From Palsa-504 sp963819785 (GTDB lineage: Bacteria > Actinomycetota > Actinomycetes > Streptosporangiales > Streptosporangiaceae), in assembly GCA_963819785.1 (NCBI GenBank), contig CAWFXW010000017.1, forward strand, positions 124,001 through 188,000: a stretch of 64,000 nucleotides of DNA, given 5' to 3'. Shown piece by piece: positions 1 to 8,976 of the stretch. Both the position numbers and the translations under genes were made by a program. Below the pieces are notes generated by a model, which was not told the origin of the DNA, searched no databases, and saw only the letters and a program-made list of their open reading frames with translations. Every line of letters begins with the position of its first letter. Position 1 is the stretch's first letter.

Positions 1-643
1 CGCCGACGACCCTGGCCAGCTCGTAGAACCCGTCCAGGTTCAGCTCGGCGAAGTGGTCGATGTGCACGCCGGTGAGCTGCTCGACGGTGGCCACCTCGGC
101 GGCCCGGCCCGCCTCGTTGCCCGCGTAGGCGAGCTGGTTCTGGGTGATGCCGGGGTTCTGCGCTTTGGCCTGGTTCTCCGCGGCCGCCAGAGCGAAGCCG
201 TACGCCTGGTCGACCTTGCCCTGGGACTGCCCGTCGTAGGCCTGCGGGAACGTGACCCAGTCATCACGCGGGATCGAGAAGCCGACCGCCTTCCCGCCGT
301 TCGCGAAGATGTGGATCACGATCAGCGTGTTGGTGGCGTTACCGCCGCAGCCGGCCGCGATCTCGGCCGCATTGCACGCGTGCAGCGCCTTGAGGACGTC
401 ATCGGGCAGGATGTTCCCGTTCCAGTCGGTCCGGCTCTCCAGGCCCATCAGCAGGATGTTCTGCGCGCCGATCGACGGGCCGCTGGTGATCGCGTGCGAG
501 CCGCCGATCGCGCTGACGTCTTTGACCACGAAGTAGGAGAAGCCGCTGATGGCCAGGACCAGCGCGGCGGCGATACAGCTCAGGACGTATCCGGCCTTCC
601 CGGCGGCACCCCAGAGGGGGGGCGGAGAGCCTGGCCTGTTCAT
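1..643 (-). CDS. LCP (LytR-CpsA-Psr) family protein, C-terminus cut by window edge
   Basis: The minus-strand frame is open from an ATG at 641-643 to the left edge (about 214 residues seen). A GAGGAAG ribosome site lies about 8 bases before the ATG. After a short Pro-rich cytoplasmic start there is one membrane helix (residues about 19-40). The outer part carries LCP hallmarks: GLESRTD at 67-73, NTLIVIHI near 105-112, SIPRDDW at 123-129 and, near the cut end, HFAELNLDGFYELARVVG. The last four are typical of the substrate pocket and fold of this family. LCP enzymes transfer undecaprenyl-linked glycopolymers onto peptidoglycan (or arabinogalactan in related actinobacteria) on the outer face of the membrane. 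It is divergent from the next gene. Family assignment is firm; the polymer it handles cannot be told. Confidence 0.85.
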   Translation of the reverse strand, partial: MNRPGSPPPLWGAAGKAGYVLSCIAAALVLAISGFSYFVVKDVSAIGGSHAITSGPSIGAQNILLMGLESRTDWNGNILPDDVLKALHACNAAEIAAGCGGNATNTLIVIHIFANGGKAVGFSIPRDDWVTFPQAYDGQSQGKVDQAYGFALAAAENQAKAQNPGITQNQLAYAGNEAGRAAEVATVEQLTGVHIDHFAELNLDGFYELARVVG

Positions 644-750
644 CGCGTTCTTCCTCAGGAATCCCAGGGGTGGAGGGTTACCGTCGGACGAAGCCTACCT
701 TCACGGTCCCGTTACCAACGCGCAACGACTAACATCCAAAGCACATATGA

Positions 751-1707
751 GTGACCCACGGCGGCGCGATGCACGCCCGAGCAGGACATACGGCGGCGAG
801 CCTGGAGGCAGGACGCCACGCCGGGATGCGCGCGAGTCCGGCTCGCGGCGGCGCGGCGGCCACGGACGGGGCCGGGACGACGCTGCCACCAGCCGGATGC
901 CGGCCCAGACGGGCCTCACCCAGCCCATTGCCCCCCAGCCCGGCGTCCCGCTGCGCCGGCGTCCCGCTGCCCGGCGTCCCCGGGCGCGGTGAGGTCTCGC
1001 GGCGCGGCGCGAACGGGGTCGCGGCTGAGGCCGCGAACGGGACCGGGCGATCACGCGCGAACGGGGCCGGGCGATCACGCGGGCGCGGCGCCGGGCGGCC
1101 GCGGGGGGACGGGGCCGTGAACGGGGCGCGACGGCCGCGCGGCACGGGCGGGCGGCTCAGCCGGGTCTGGGAGGGTTCGCTGAACGGCGGCCTCGGGATC
1201 TGCGTCATCGTCGGCAGCGCGGCGATCGGCACCGTCGCCACCATCGTGACCCGGGCCGTGCCGGGCTCGGTGCTCGGGCTGTTCGTGCTGGCCGGCACGG
1301 TCGCCGCGGCGCTGACCGTGCAGCCGCGGACCGGGCGGCTGATCTTCCCGGTGCCCGCGCTGTCCTACCTGATCGGCGCGCTGGCCTCCGGCGTGGTCTA
1401 CGACGGGTCCGCGAACAAGACCGAGCTCGCCGTCGGCGCGGCTCAGTGGGTCGCCAACGGATTCTTCGTCATGGTGCTCGCCACCTTGCTGGCCATCGCG
1501 CTGACCACGGTGCGCTGGCTCATGTGGCGCCGCGACCAGCGCGGCCCGGTCCCGCCGGACTACGGCGGCTGGAACGACCCGGGCCCGCCGGGACCTCCGC
1601 CGCGCACCCAGCCGGGCCAGCAGTGGCCGCCGGCCGCCCCGGGCTGGGACCAGCGTCCCGGGCGCCGGACCGGAGCAGGGCCCTACAACTTCTCCAGCGG
1701 GGCGTAG
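751..1707 (+). CDS. membrane protein with basic, repetitive N-terminus (DUF6542-like)
   Basis: The first half (about 150 residues) is low-complexity Arg/Gly/Ala/Pro-rich sequence. It includes a near-perfect repeat of ANGxGRSR units around 1010-1080. The second half has three or four hydrophobic segments (about residues 150-170, 175-190, 195-215, 235-258) and then a Pro-rich tail. The shape, and a position next to an LCP gene, resemble the DUF6542 membrane proteins of actinobacteria, but I make that assignment by resemblance only. The start is unsure: GTG at 751, ATG at 769, or ATG at 747 in another frame. The 747 frame reads a plausible N-terminus (MSDPRRRDAR) that closes at 992, so a start-proximal frameshift is possible. 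The 3' end overlaps the end of the convergent helicase gene by 25 bases. Confidence 0.6.
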   Translation: MTHGGAMHARAGHTAASLEAGRHAGMRASPARGGAAATDGAGTTLPPAGCRPRRASPSPLPPSPASRCAGVPLPGVPGRGEVSRRGANGVAAEAANGTGRSRANGAGRSRGRGAGRPRGDGAVNGARRPRGTGGRLSRVWEGSLNGGLGICVIVGSAAIGTVATIVTRAVPGSVLGLFVLAGTVAAALTVQPRTGRLIFPVPALSYLIGALASGVVYDGSANKTELAVGAAQWVANGFFVMVLATLLAIALTTVRWLMWRRDQRGPVPPDYGGWNDPGPPGPPPRTQPGQQWPPAAPGWDQRPGRRTGAGPYNFSSGA

Positions 1708-4160
1708 CGCAGCACCAGGTGCTTGACCCCGTAGTCGGCGCCGAAGTCGATCTTGGCCTCGGCCTGGTCGCCGTAGCCGTCCGTCGAGACCACGGTGCCC
1801 AGCCCGAACTTGTCGTGGGTGACCATGTCGCCGGGCGACAGCGACGGCACCTGCCGGTTGCCCGGGGAGCGGGTATCCGGCCGCCGGGCCATCCGCTCCT
1901 GGGCCGGGGCGGTCGACGACAGCGCCGCCGCCTGGTCGCGGCGCCACTCGATGAGGGCGGGCGGGATCTCGGCCAGGAACCGGGACTGCTTGTGGAACGC
2001 CGGGCGGCCGTACCAGTTCCTGGCCACGGCCCGGGTCAGGTACAGGCGCTGCATGGCCCGGGTGATGCCCACGTAGGCCAGGCGGCGCTCCTCCTCCAGT
2101 TCCTTGGCGTTGGTCAGCGACCGCTGGTGCGGGAACACCTCTTCCTCCAGCCCGGTCAGGAACACCACGGGGAACTCCAGGCCCTTGGCCGTGTGCAGGG
2201 TCATCAGCGTGACCAGGCCGCCGTGCTCCTCGCCCTCCGGGATCTCGTCCGCGTCGGCGACCAGGGACACCTGCTCGAGGAATTCCGGGAGTGTGCCCTC
2301 GTCGCGCGAGCCGTCGAACTCGCGGGCCACCGAGACCAGCTCCTCCAGGTTCTCCACCCGGCTGGCGTCCTGCAGGTCGGAGGAGGATTCCAGCGTCTCG
2401 ATGTACCCGGTGCGGTCGAGCACGGCCTCGGCCAGCTCGGCCACCGGCCCGCTGGAGGCCAGCTCGCGCAGCCCGTCCATGAGCGCGTTGAAGCCCGCGA
2501 TGGCGGCGGCGGACCGGGCCGCCAGGCCCGGCACGTCGCCCGGGCGGGCCAGCGCCTGAGCGAAGGTGATCCGCTCCCGCTGGGCGAAGGCGGCCACGTA
2601 CTCCTCGGCCCGGTCCCCGATGCCCCGCTTGGGCGTGTTGAGCACCCGGCGCAGCGACACCTCATCCGCCGGGTTGGCGACCAGCCGCAGGTAGGCCAGC
2701 AGGTCGCGGACCTCGCGGCGCTCGTAGAACCGGACCCCGCCGACCACCCGGTAGGGCAGCCCGACCCGGATGAACACCTCCTCGAACACCCGGGACTGCG
2801 CGTTGGTCCGGTAGAACACCGCCACCTGGCCGGGGGTGGCCTGCCCCGCGTCGGAGAGCCGGTCCACCTCCTCGGCCACGAACGCGGCCTCGTCATGCTC
2901 GTTGTCGGCCACGTAGCCCACGATCGGCGGGCCGGCCCCCGCGTCCGACCAGAGGTTCTTCGGCTTGCGGCCCTGGTTCTGGGCCACCACCGCGTTGGCC
3001 GCGGCCAGGATGTTCTGGGTGGACCGGTAGTTCTGCTCCAGCAGGATGACCTCGGCCTGCGGGTAGTCCTGCTCGAACTCCACGATGTTGCGGATGGTGG
3101 CGCCGCGAAACGCGTAGATGGACTGGTCCGCGTCGCCGACCACACAGAGTTCGGAGGGTGCCAGGGCCACGGGGTCTGGGGTCTCCCCAGGGGAATGGAG
3201 TGTCCCCCCGTGGGTACGGAGTTCGGAGGGCGGGAGGGGGTCCTCGGTGCTGTCGCCACGGCCCGTTAGGCCAGAAAAAAGAGGTGCACTGCCGGACACA
3301 AGTTCCCGGACGAGAATGTACTGGGCGTGGTTGGTGTCCTGGTACTCGTCCACGAGCACGTGCCGGAAGCGCCGGCGGTACTCGGCGGCGACCTCGGGCA
3401 GGGCCTGGAACAGGTTGACCGTGACCATGATCAGGTCGTCGAAGTCCATCGCGCCCGCCGCGTGCAGGCGGCGCTGGTACTCGCCGTAGGCCTCGGCCAG
3501 GGCCTTCTCCCGGACCGTCTTGGCCTGGGCGGCGAACGTCTCGTGGTCGATCAGCTCGTTCTTCAGGTTCGAGACCTGGGCGGCCATCATCTTGGGCGGG
3601 AACTGCTTGGGGTCCAGGTCGAGCTCGCGGCAGGTCAGCGCCATCAGCCGCTGCGAGTCGGCCTGGTCGTAGATGGAGAACGAGGACGGGTAGCCGAACC
3701 GCTTGGCCTCCCGGCGCAGGATCCGCACGCACGCGGAGTGGAAGGTCATCACCCACATCGACCGGGCCCGCGGGCCGACCAGAGCGGCCACCCGGGCCGC
3801 CATCTCCCCCGCCGCCTTGTTGGTGAACGTGATGGCCAGGATCTCGTGCGGCGCCACGTCCCGCGCGGCCAGCAGGTAGGCGATCCGGTGGGTGAGCACG
3901 CGGGTCTTCCCCGAGCCCGCGCCGGCCACGATGAGCAGGGGGCGGCCCTCGTGCACGACGGCAGCGCGCTGCTGCGGATTAAGTCCGTCGAGGAGAGCGT
4001 CTATCGCGAGGGCGGCCACCTGAATAGGGTAGGCGGTCGCGCCGACAAACGCGGGGCGGCGCGAGGCCGGCGCGGTGCGGTCGCGGCGCCGGCTGCGGTG
4101 CGGTCGCGGCGCCGATCGCTGGGCAGGGCCGGTCCGCGGCACCCGTACCGTCGTCACCAT
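1683..4160 (-). CDS. pcrA: ATP-dependent DNA helicase PcrA/UvrD
   Basis: An 825-residue superfamily-1A 3'-5' helicase that acts in nucleotide-excision and mismatch repair and removes RecA or stalled polymerase. Walker A is GAGSGKT at residues 80-86, with QQRAAV just before it. Motif II reads DEYQDTN, motif III GDADQSIYAFRG (near residue 341), motif IV EQNYRS, and the C-terminal half has VTLMTLHTAKGLEF and VGITRAMQRLY. The N-terminal 50 residues are basic and disordered-looking, so the true start may lie further in. Oddly, about 45 residues rich in Gly/Pro/Ser/Thr are placed between the ILVREL helix and the LCVVGDADQ strand. They are encoded by repeat DNA (see separate entries) and keep the frame open. 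The region ends in a tail matching the PcrA C-terminus (HDKFGLGTVVS...). Confidence 0.95.
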   Translation of the reverse strand: MVTTVRVPRTGPAQRSAPRPHRSRRRDRTAPASRRPAFVGATAYPIQVAALAIDALLDGLNPQQRAAVVHEGRPLLIVAGAGSGKTRVLTHRIAYLLAARDVAPHEILAITFTNKAAGEMAARVAALVGPRARSMWVMTFHSACVRILRREAKRFGYPSSFSIYDQADSQRLMALTCRELDLDPKQFPPKMMAAQVSNLKNELIDHETFAAQAKTVREKALAEAYGEYQRRLHAAGAMDFDDLIMVTVNLFQALPEVAAEYRRRFRHVLVDEYQDTNHAQYILVRELVSGSAPLFSGLTGRGDSTEDPLPPSELRTHGGTLHSPGETPDPVALAPSELCVVGDADQSIYAFRGATIRNIVEFEQDYPQAEVILLEQNYRSTQNILAAANAVVAQNQGRKPKNLWSDAGAGPPIVGYVADNEHDEAAFVAEEVDRLSDAGQATPGQVAVFYRTNAQSRVFEEVFIRVGLPYRVVGGVRFYERREVRDLLAYLRLVANPADEVSLRRVLNTPKRGIGDRAEEYVAAFAQRERITFAQALARPGDVPGLAARSAAAIAGFNALMDGLRELASSGPVAELAEAVLDRTGYIETLESSSDLQDASRVENLEELVSVAREFDGSRDEGTLPEFLEQVSLVADADEIPEGEEHGGLVTLMTLHTAKGLEFPVVFLTGLEEEVFPHQRSLTNAKELEEERRLAYVGITRAMQRLYLTRAVARNWYGRPAFHKQSRFLAEIPPALIEWRRDQAAALSSTAPAQERMARRPDTRSPGNRQVPSLSPGDMVTHDKFGLGTVVSTDGYGDQAEAKIDFGADYGVKHLVLRYAPLEKL
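3147..3300. repeat. in-frame repeat insert inside pcrA
   Basis: This stretch is made of G-runs and C-runs, and it carries a 12-base direct repeat GAGTTCGGAGGG (3147-3158 and 3219-3230, 72 bases apart, which preserves frame). At its far end is the dispersed core repeat GCCACGGCCCGTTAGGCC followed by AGAAAAAAG (3254-3281). It sits exactly between two conserved helicase segments and adds residues that have no counterpart in the usual domain core. Seen directly: repeat composition, direct repeat, open frame. Inferred: a later insertion or expansion rather than an ancestral loop. Confidence 0.6.
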
Positions 4161-4358
4161 GCGTAACTTCCGCCATCGACCAGCGAATACATCCCCACAG
4201 AGACGGCCTGGTCACGCTGGAGCACATCTGCGGAGATATCGCTCTTCGCCTCCGGCTGATGCCTGGTATGGGCTATTCTGGCCGTCTTGACCGTTAGCTT
4301 TCGCCGACCGCTACCGGGGGGTATGCGCAGGCCGGCACCTCAGCAGCGTGGGAGTGTC

Positions 4359-7300
4359 ATGGGATCGCGTGGTCGGTCCATCCGGCTCCGAATATATTTC
4401 CTGGTGGCGATTCCCCTGGTCGCCCTGGTGGGGCTGCTCGCCTACGTGGCGGGTACGACCATCAACAGCGCCATCAGCGTGGACCGGGCGCCGAACCTGG
4501 TCAACGCGACCGCGATTCCGGCCGCGGAGTTCGGCACGGTCCTGGAGGCCGAGCGCACCGCCGCGGTGGTCTACCTGTTCCAGTCCAACCAGAACAACCT
4601 GGCCGCGTACCAGGCGGCGACCGCGGCCACCGACAAGGCCGAGCCGGCCTTCGTCGCCGCGATGAACTCCGAGGGCACCACCGGCACCGAGGACTCCGCG
4701 GGGGCCCAGGCGGTCAGCAGCCTGGTCAGCGGACTCAAGCAGCTGCCGACCCTGCGCAACGCGGTCAAGGCACGGGCGCTCAGCCCGCTGGACGCGATGG
4801 GCGCCTATAGCCAGGGCATCACGACCCAGATCAAGCTGTTCCTGATCCAGACCGAGAGCGTGACCGCCAACTCCCAGCAGATCCAGGCCGTCGGGCTGAT
4901 CGCCACCGTCCAGGCCAGGGAGCAGCTCTCGCAGGAGAACGCGCTGCTGTCCGGGATGCTGGCCACCAAGCGGATCACGGCGAAGAACCGCATCGCGTTC
5001 ACCGACCTGGCCGCGACCAGGGCGGCCGACGTGGCCTACGCGAACTACATCCTGAGCCCGGCCAACCTGGTCAAGTACAACGCCGCGATAGCCGGATCCG
5101 GAGCCATGCTGCAGAGCCTCACCGGCATCGAGCAGGCCATCGCGGCCGGGACGCCGGTCAGCAAGCTGCCGGTGACCCAGGCCCAGTGGAACCACCTGAC
5201 CGGCGCGCTGCTCCAGGGCGAGTACAACGGCGGCGTCGCGGTCGCGGTATCCATCCTGGCCGCCGACCATCAGATCAGCCACACGGCCTGGGTCAGGGTC
5301 GCCGTCACCAGCGGCATCGCCCTGCTCGGGCTGCTGATCACGCTCCTGGTCACCACCCTGGTTGCGCGGGGCATCATCCGCCGCCTGCGCGGGCTCGAGC
5401 AGTCGGCTCGCACCCTGGCCGAAGACCAGCTGCCTGACGTCATCGCCCGGCTGCGGCGCGGCGAGGCCGTGGACGTGGCCGCCGAGGCGCCGCCGCTGCG
5501 GATCGGCGCCGACGAGATCGGCCGGGTGGGCCAGGCCTTCGAGCTGGTCAGGCAGACCGCCGTCCGGTCGGCGGTGGAGGAGTCCAGGCTGCGGCAGGGG
5601 CTCAACGACGTGTTCCGCAGCCTGGCCCGGCGCAGCCAGTCGCTGCTGCACCGGCAGCTGACCCTGCTCGACCAGATGGAACGGCGGGCCACCGACCCCG
5701 AGGCGCTGGACGACCTGTTCCGGCTCGACCACCTGACCACCCGCATGCGCCGCCACGCGGAGGGCCTGGTCATCCTGGCGGGCGCGCCGCCCGGCCGGGC
5801 CTGGAGCAGCCCGGTGCGGATGGTCGACGTGATGCGCGGCGCCATCGCCGAGGTCGAGGACTACGCGCGGGTCTCGGTGGCCACCAGGAGCCAGGCCGCG
5901 CTGGCCGGCTCGGCGGTGGCCGACGTCATCCATCTGCTGGCCGAGCTGATCGAGAACGCCACCACGCTGTCGCCGCCGTACACCTCGGTCCGGGTGTCCG
6001 GGGACACGGTGGCCAACGGGTTCGCGGTCGAGGTGGAGGACCGCGGGCTCGGCATGAGCCCGCCGCGCCTGGCCGAGCTCAACGAGCGACTGGCCAGCCC
6101 GCCGGAGTTCAACCCGTCCGACAGCGAGCAACTGGGGTTGTTCGTGGTCAGCCAGCTGGCCAAGCGGCACGGGATCCGGGTCACGCTCAAGGCGTCCCCC
6201 TACGGCGGCACGGCCGCCATCGTGCTCATCCCGCGGCACCTGGTGGTCACCGAGGAGGCGTTCCGGGCCGGGCTGCCCGGTGAGTCCGTCGCCATGCTGC
6301 CGGGCTCGGCGGGCTCGCTCGGCCCAGGTGAGCCTGCCGCCATCGGAATGACCGCGCTCGGGACTAACGGGAACCACGCGCCAGCTCCGGAGCAGGCGGA
6401 CTTCCCCGGCATTCGCGGGGTGCCTGAGCTGGGCGGGCGCGGCCAGGGGCCGGCGGACATGCCCGGGATCCGGATCTCCGGCCCGCTGCGCCGCTCGCCC
6501 GGCGGGACGCCGGAGGGCGAGCGGCGCGGCGCGCACCACGCGGCACCGCGCGGCGCGGCGAGCCCCGGGTTCGAGCCCGGTCCTCCGCCCGGCTTGGAGC
6601 CCGGTTTCGGGTCCGGTCCCGCGCCCGGTTTCGGGCCCGGTTTTGAACCCGGTTTCGAGGCCGCGGCCGGGCGCGGTCGTGACGAGGCGGCCAACGGGGT
6701 CAGCGGGCACCCGGACTTCGACGTGTTCACGCCGCGGCGGCGCTTCCCCGGGGCGGGCGACGCGCCGGTACCGGGCGAGGCCGGTTCGCCGCCCGGCGGT
6801 TCGCCGCCCGGCGGTTCGCCGCCGGCGGACGCCACCGCGTTCGTCAGCTCGCCGCCGTACCCGGGCAGCGCGCCGTTCCCCGGTGCGGGTACCGTGCCCT
6901 ACGCGGATCAGCCGGCGCCGTTCCCGGGGTGGACGGGGCGCAGCGTGGCGGGCGGTTCGGTAATGCCTGAGGCTCCGGCTGCGGCCGGGACGGGTGGTGC
7001 GGCGCCGGGCGGCGCGGCCGGTGCCGGTGGCGCGGGTGCGGCGGGTGGTCCGGGCATCCCTGGCGGACCTGATGGACTGGGCGCCGCTGGTGGCCCGCCG
7101 CCCGGGCCGACGACGCCGATGACGCCGGTGGCCTCGCCCCGGCCCGCGCGGCCCTCCGGACCGCCGTGGGAGCTGTCCCGCCAGACCGGGCCGCTGCCGG
7201 CCATTCCCGCCGACGGCGGCGAGCAAGGATCGCAGCAGGCCGGCGCGCAGGGGCTGCCACGACGGGTCAAGCAGGCCAACATCGCCCCGCAGCTTCGCGA

Positions 7301-7526
7301 CAACCCGCACCGCCGGACCTCAGCGGGCCCGGCCTCGGCGGCGCCGGCCCCGGGTCCGGCCAGCGGGCCGACGCCAGCCGAGATCCGGCAGACCATGTCC
7401 GCGCTGCAGCGCGGCTGGCAGGAGGGCCGATCGCAGCGGATTCCGGGTGACTCGCCGTTCGAGTCGCCCGGGCAGGGGCCGTCTGCGGATGCCGACGAGC
7501 TACGGGGGGAATCCGATGGAGCCTGA
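4359..7526 (+). CDS. conservon sensor histidine kinase (CvnA-type, NIT domain)
   Basis: A 1055-residue membrane sensor, first gene of a four-gene conservon. A first helix (about 10-32) is followed by an extracytoplasmic domain of about 280 residues with the PAAEFGTVLEAERTAAVVYL pattern of NIT (nitrate/nitrite-sensing-like) domains. A second helix (about 313-336) leads to a HAMP linker and a dimerisation helix pair (LDHLTTRMRRHAEGLVILAG). The HATPase domain has its N-box ELIENATTLSP near 528 and G-box DRGLGMS. The last 400 residues are Pro/Gly-rich with internal repeats (PGF-E/G-PG units at 6560-6660; GSPPG units at 6780-6825). The start at ATG 4359 is chosen for GGGAG 6 bases upstream; ATG 4323 and a start at 4287 are alternatives. 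The input signal is unknown. Confidence 0.9.
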   Translation: MGSRGRSIRLRIYFLVAIPLVALVGLLAYVAGTTINSAISVDRAPNLVNATAIPAAEFGTVLEAERTAAVVYLFQSNQNNLAAYQAATAATDKAEPAFVAAMNSEGTTGTEDSAGAQAVSSLVSGLKQLPTLRNAVKARALSPLDAMGAYSQGITTQIKLFLIQTESVTANSQQIQAVGLIATVQAREQLSQENALLSGMLATKRITAKNRIAFTDLAATRAADVAYANYILSPANLVKYNAAIAGSGAMLQSLTGIEQAIAAGTPVSKLPVTQAQWNHLTGALLQGEYNGGVAVAVSILAADHQISHTAWVRVAVTSGIALLGLLITLLVTTLVARGIIRRLRGLEQSARTLAEDQLPDVIARLRRGEAVDVAAEAPPLRIGADEIGRVGQAFELVRQTAVRSAVEESRLRQGLNDVFRSLARRSQSLLHRQLTLLDQMERRATDPEALDDLFRLDHLTTRMRRHAEGLVILAGAPPGRAWSSPVRMVDVMRGAIAEVEDYARVSVATRSQAALAGSAVADVIHLLAELIENATTLSPPYTSVRVSGDTVANGFAVEVEDRGLGMSPPRLAELNERLASPPEFNPSDSEQLGLFVVSQLAKRHGIRVTLKASPYGGTAAIVLIPRHLVVTEEAFRAGLPGESVAMLPGSAGSLGPGEPAAIGMTALGTNGNHAPAPEQADFPGIRGVPELGGRGQGPADMPGIRISGPLRRSPGGTPEGERRGAHHAAPRGAASPGFEPGPPPGLEPGFGSGPAPGFGPGFEPGFEAAAGRGRDEAANGVSGHPDFDVFTPRRRFPGAGDAPVPGEAGSPPGGSPPGGSPPADATAFVSSPPYPGSAPFPGAGTVPYADQPAPFPGWTGRSVAGGSVMPEAPAAAGTGGAAPGGAAGAGGAGAAGGPGIPGGPDGLGAAGGPPPGPTTPMTPVASPRPARPSGPPWELSRQTGPLPAIPADGGEQGSQQAGAQGLPRRVKQANIAPQLRDNPHRRTSAGPASAAPAPGPASGPTPAEIRQTMSALQRGWQEGRSQRIPGDSPFESPGQGPSADADELRGESDGA

Positions 7527-7944
7527 GGTCAGCACGCCGACCCGGGTGGGCCAGCTTGACTGGCTGCTCGACGACCTGGTGCGGCGGGTCGCGCCCATTA
7601 CCAAGGCCGTCATCTTGTCCCAGGACGGGATGACGCTTGGCGCGTCGCAGACGCTAGGACGCGACGACGCCGAGCACCTGGCCGCGCTGGCCGCCGGGTT
7701 CCAGTCGCTGGCTCGCGGCGCCGCGCAGCATTTCGGCGGCGGGGCGGCCCGGCAGACCGTCATCGAGATGGAATCGGGCTTCCTGCTGGTGACGGCGGCC
7801 GGAAGCGGGACATGCCTGGCGGTGATAACCGGACCCGGCGCCGATCTGGGCCTGGTCGCCTACGAGATGGCCATCCTGGTCAAGCGGTCCGGCGAGCACA
7901 TCCGCGTCAACACCCGCGCGGCCGCGCTGCGCGGCTGGCAATAA
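7516..7944 (+). CDS. roadblock/LC7 domain protein (CvnB-type)
   Basis: A 142-residue cytoplasmic protein with a roadblock/LC7 fold pattern: LDWLLDDLVRRVAPITKAVILSQDG, then LAALAAGFQSLARGAAQHF and FLLVTAAGSGTCLAVI. In conservons this protein pairs with the small GTPase and is thought to act as its regulator, linking it to the sensor kinase. The ATG at 7516 lies 11 bases inside the end of the kinase gene and is preceded by a GGGGGGA ribosome site, so translation is probably coupled. An upstream start at 7447 exists in the same frame but lacks a clear ribosome site and would overlap the kinase further. Confidence 0.92.
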   Translation: MEPEVSTPTRVGQLDWLLDDLVRRVAPITKAVILSQDGMTLGASQTLGRDDAEHLAALAAGFQSLARGAAQHFGGGAARQTVIEMESGFLLVTAAGSGTCLAVITGPGADLGLVAYEMAILVKRSGEHIRVNTRAAALRGWQ

Positions 7945-7952
7945 GAGCCGTC

Positions 7953-8324
7953 ATGCCGTCAAACGATGAGCGGTGGCTGGACGCCGAGGCCGGGCCGGTG
8001 GTCCGGCCGTACGCCCTGACCCAGGGCCGGACCCGGCACACCGGTGAGTCGTTCGACCTGGTCGCGACCGTGATGGCCACGCGTGCCTTCGCAGACCTAG
8101 GTGCGCTGGCCCCGGAGCACATCAGCGTGCTGCAGCTCGCCCAGGTGCCGACGACGGTCGCGGATATCGCCTCTGACGTCGACCTTCCGCTGGGGGTAGT
8201 CCGGATCATCCTGGCCGACCTGCGAGAACTCGGCCTGATCGTGATCAGCACCCCGGTCGTGATGGCGGAACGGATCGACAAGCACACTCTCAGGGAGGTC
8301 CTCAATGGACTACGGGGTCTCTGA
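7953..8324 (+). CDS. DUF742 protein (CvnC-type)
   Basis: A 123-residue protein matching DUF742. It has a short acidic/aromatic N-terminus (VVRPYALTQGRT), then a winged-helix-like body with LDLVAT-type and VADIASDVDLPLGVVRIILADL segments, ending in HTLREVLNGLRGL. It is the third member of the conservon. The predicted helix-turn-helix character suggests contact with DNA or with the partner GTPase, but no biochemical role is settled for the family. It starts 8 bases after the roadblock gene and its last 20 bases overlap the start of the GTPase gene. Confidence 0.9.
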   Translation: MPSNDERWLDAEAGPVVRPYALTQGRTRHTGESFDLVATVMATRAFADLGALAPEHISVLQLAQVPTTVADIASDVDLPLGVVRIILADLRELGLIVISTPVVMAERIDKHTLREVLNGLRGL

Positions 8325-8910
8325 TACCTCCAGCGGGGACCGCCAGTACCGCGCCATCAAGATCCTTCTGGCCGGCGGGTTCGGGGTAGGCAAGACCACG
8401 CTGGTCGGCGCCGTGAGCGAGATCAGGCCGCTGCGCACCGAGGAGCCGCTGACCGAGGGCAGCCTGCGCACAGACAGCACGGCCGGCGTCGAGGGGAAGA
8501 CCACGACCACGGTCGCGATGGACTTCGGCCGGATCAGCCTGCGCAGGGACCTGGTGCTCTACCTGTTCGGGACGCCGGGGCAGCAGCGGTTCTGGTTCAT
8601 GTGGGACGAGCTCGCGATCGGCGCGCTCGGTGCCGTGGTGCTCGCCGACACCCGGCGGCTGGCGGACAGCTTCGCGGCCATCGACTACTTCGAGCGGCGG
8701 CAGATCCCGTTCATCGTGGCGCTGAACTGCTTCGACGGCGCGCACCGGTACGACCAGGAAGACGTCAGGCTTGCCCTGGACCTGGAACCGGATATGCCCA
8801 TCATCATGTGCGACGCGCGCAGCAAGGACTCGGCCAAGGAAGTGCTGATCACGCTCGTCGAGCACGTGCTGATGACGGCGTTGGAGGAGCCGCTGTCCGG
8901 CATCGCGTAA
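8305..8910 (+). CDS. conservon ATP/GTP-binding protein (CvnD-type GTPase)
   Basis: A 201-residue small Ras-like GTPase. The P-loop is GGFGVGKTTLV near residues 29-39. A TTTVAMDFGRI stretch forms the switch region, the G3-like motif is LFGTPGQQRFWFMW, and ALNCFDG takes the place of the NKxD base-recognition motif. Conservon GTPases are the presumed output of the kinase/roadblock pair at the membrane, loosely comparable to a eukaryotic G-protein module. The gene overlaps the DUF742 stop by 20 bases, so all four genes should be one transcript. The family assignment is very secure; what it controls here is not visible. Confidence 0.94.
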   Translation: MDYGVSDTSSGDRQYRAIKILLAGGFGVGKTTLVGAVSEIRPLRTEEPLTEGSLRTDSTAGVEGKTTTTVAMDFGRISLRRDLVLYLFGTPGQQRFWFMWDELAIGALGAVVLADTRRLADSFAAIDYFERRQIPFIVALNCFDGAHRYDQEDVRLALDLEPDMPIIMCDARSKDSAKEVLITLVEHVLMTALEEPLSGIA

Positions 8911-8976
8911 CACGAGGCCGGGTGCTCGATCACCGCGCTGGCGGGTGCGGGTCGCTGCGTCGGCTGGCGGGGCCGG

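Noticed and set aside
4359..8910. A novel G-protein signalling system
   Set aside because: All four genes match the known actinobacterial conservon in order, overlap and domains; only the tail of the kinase is unusual.
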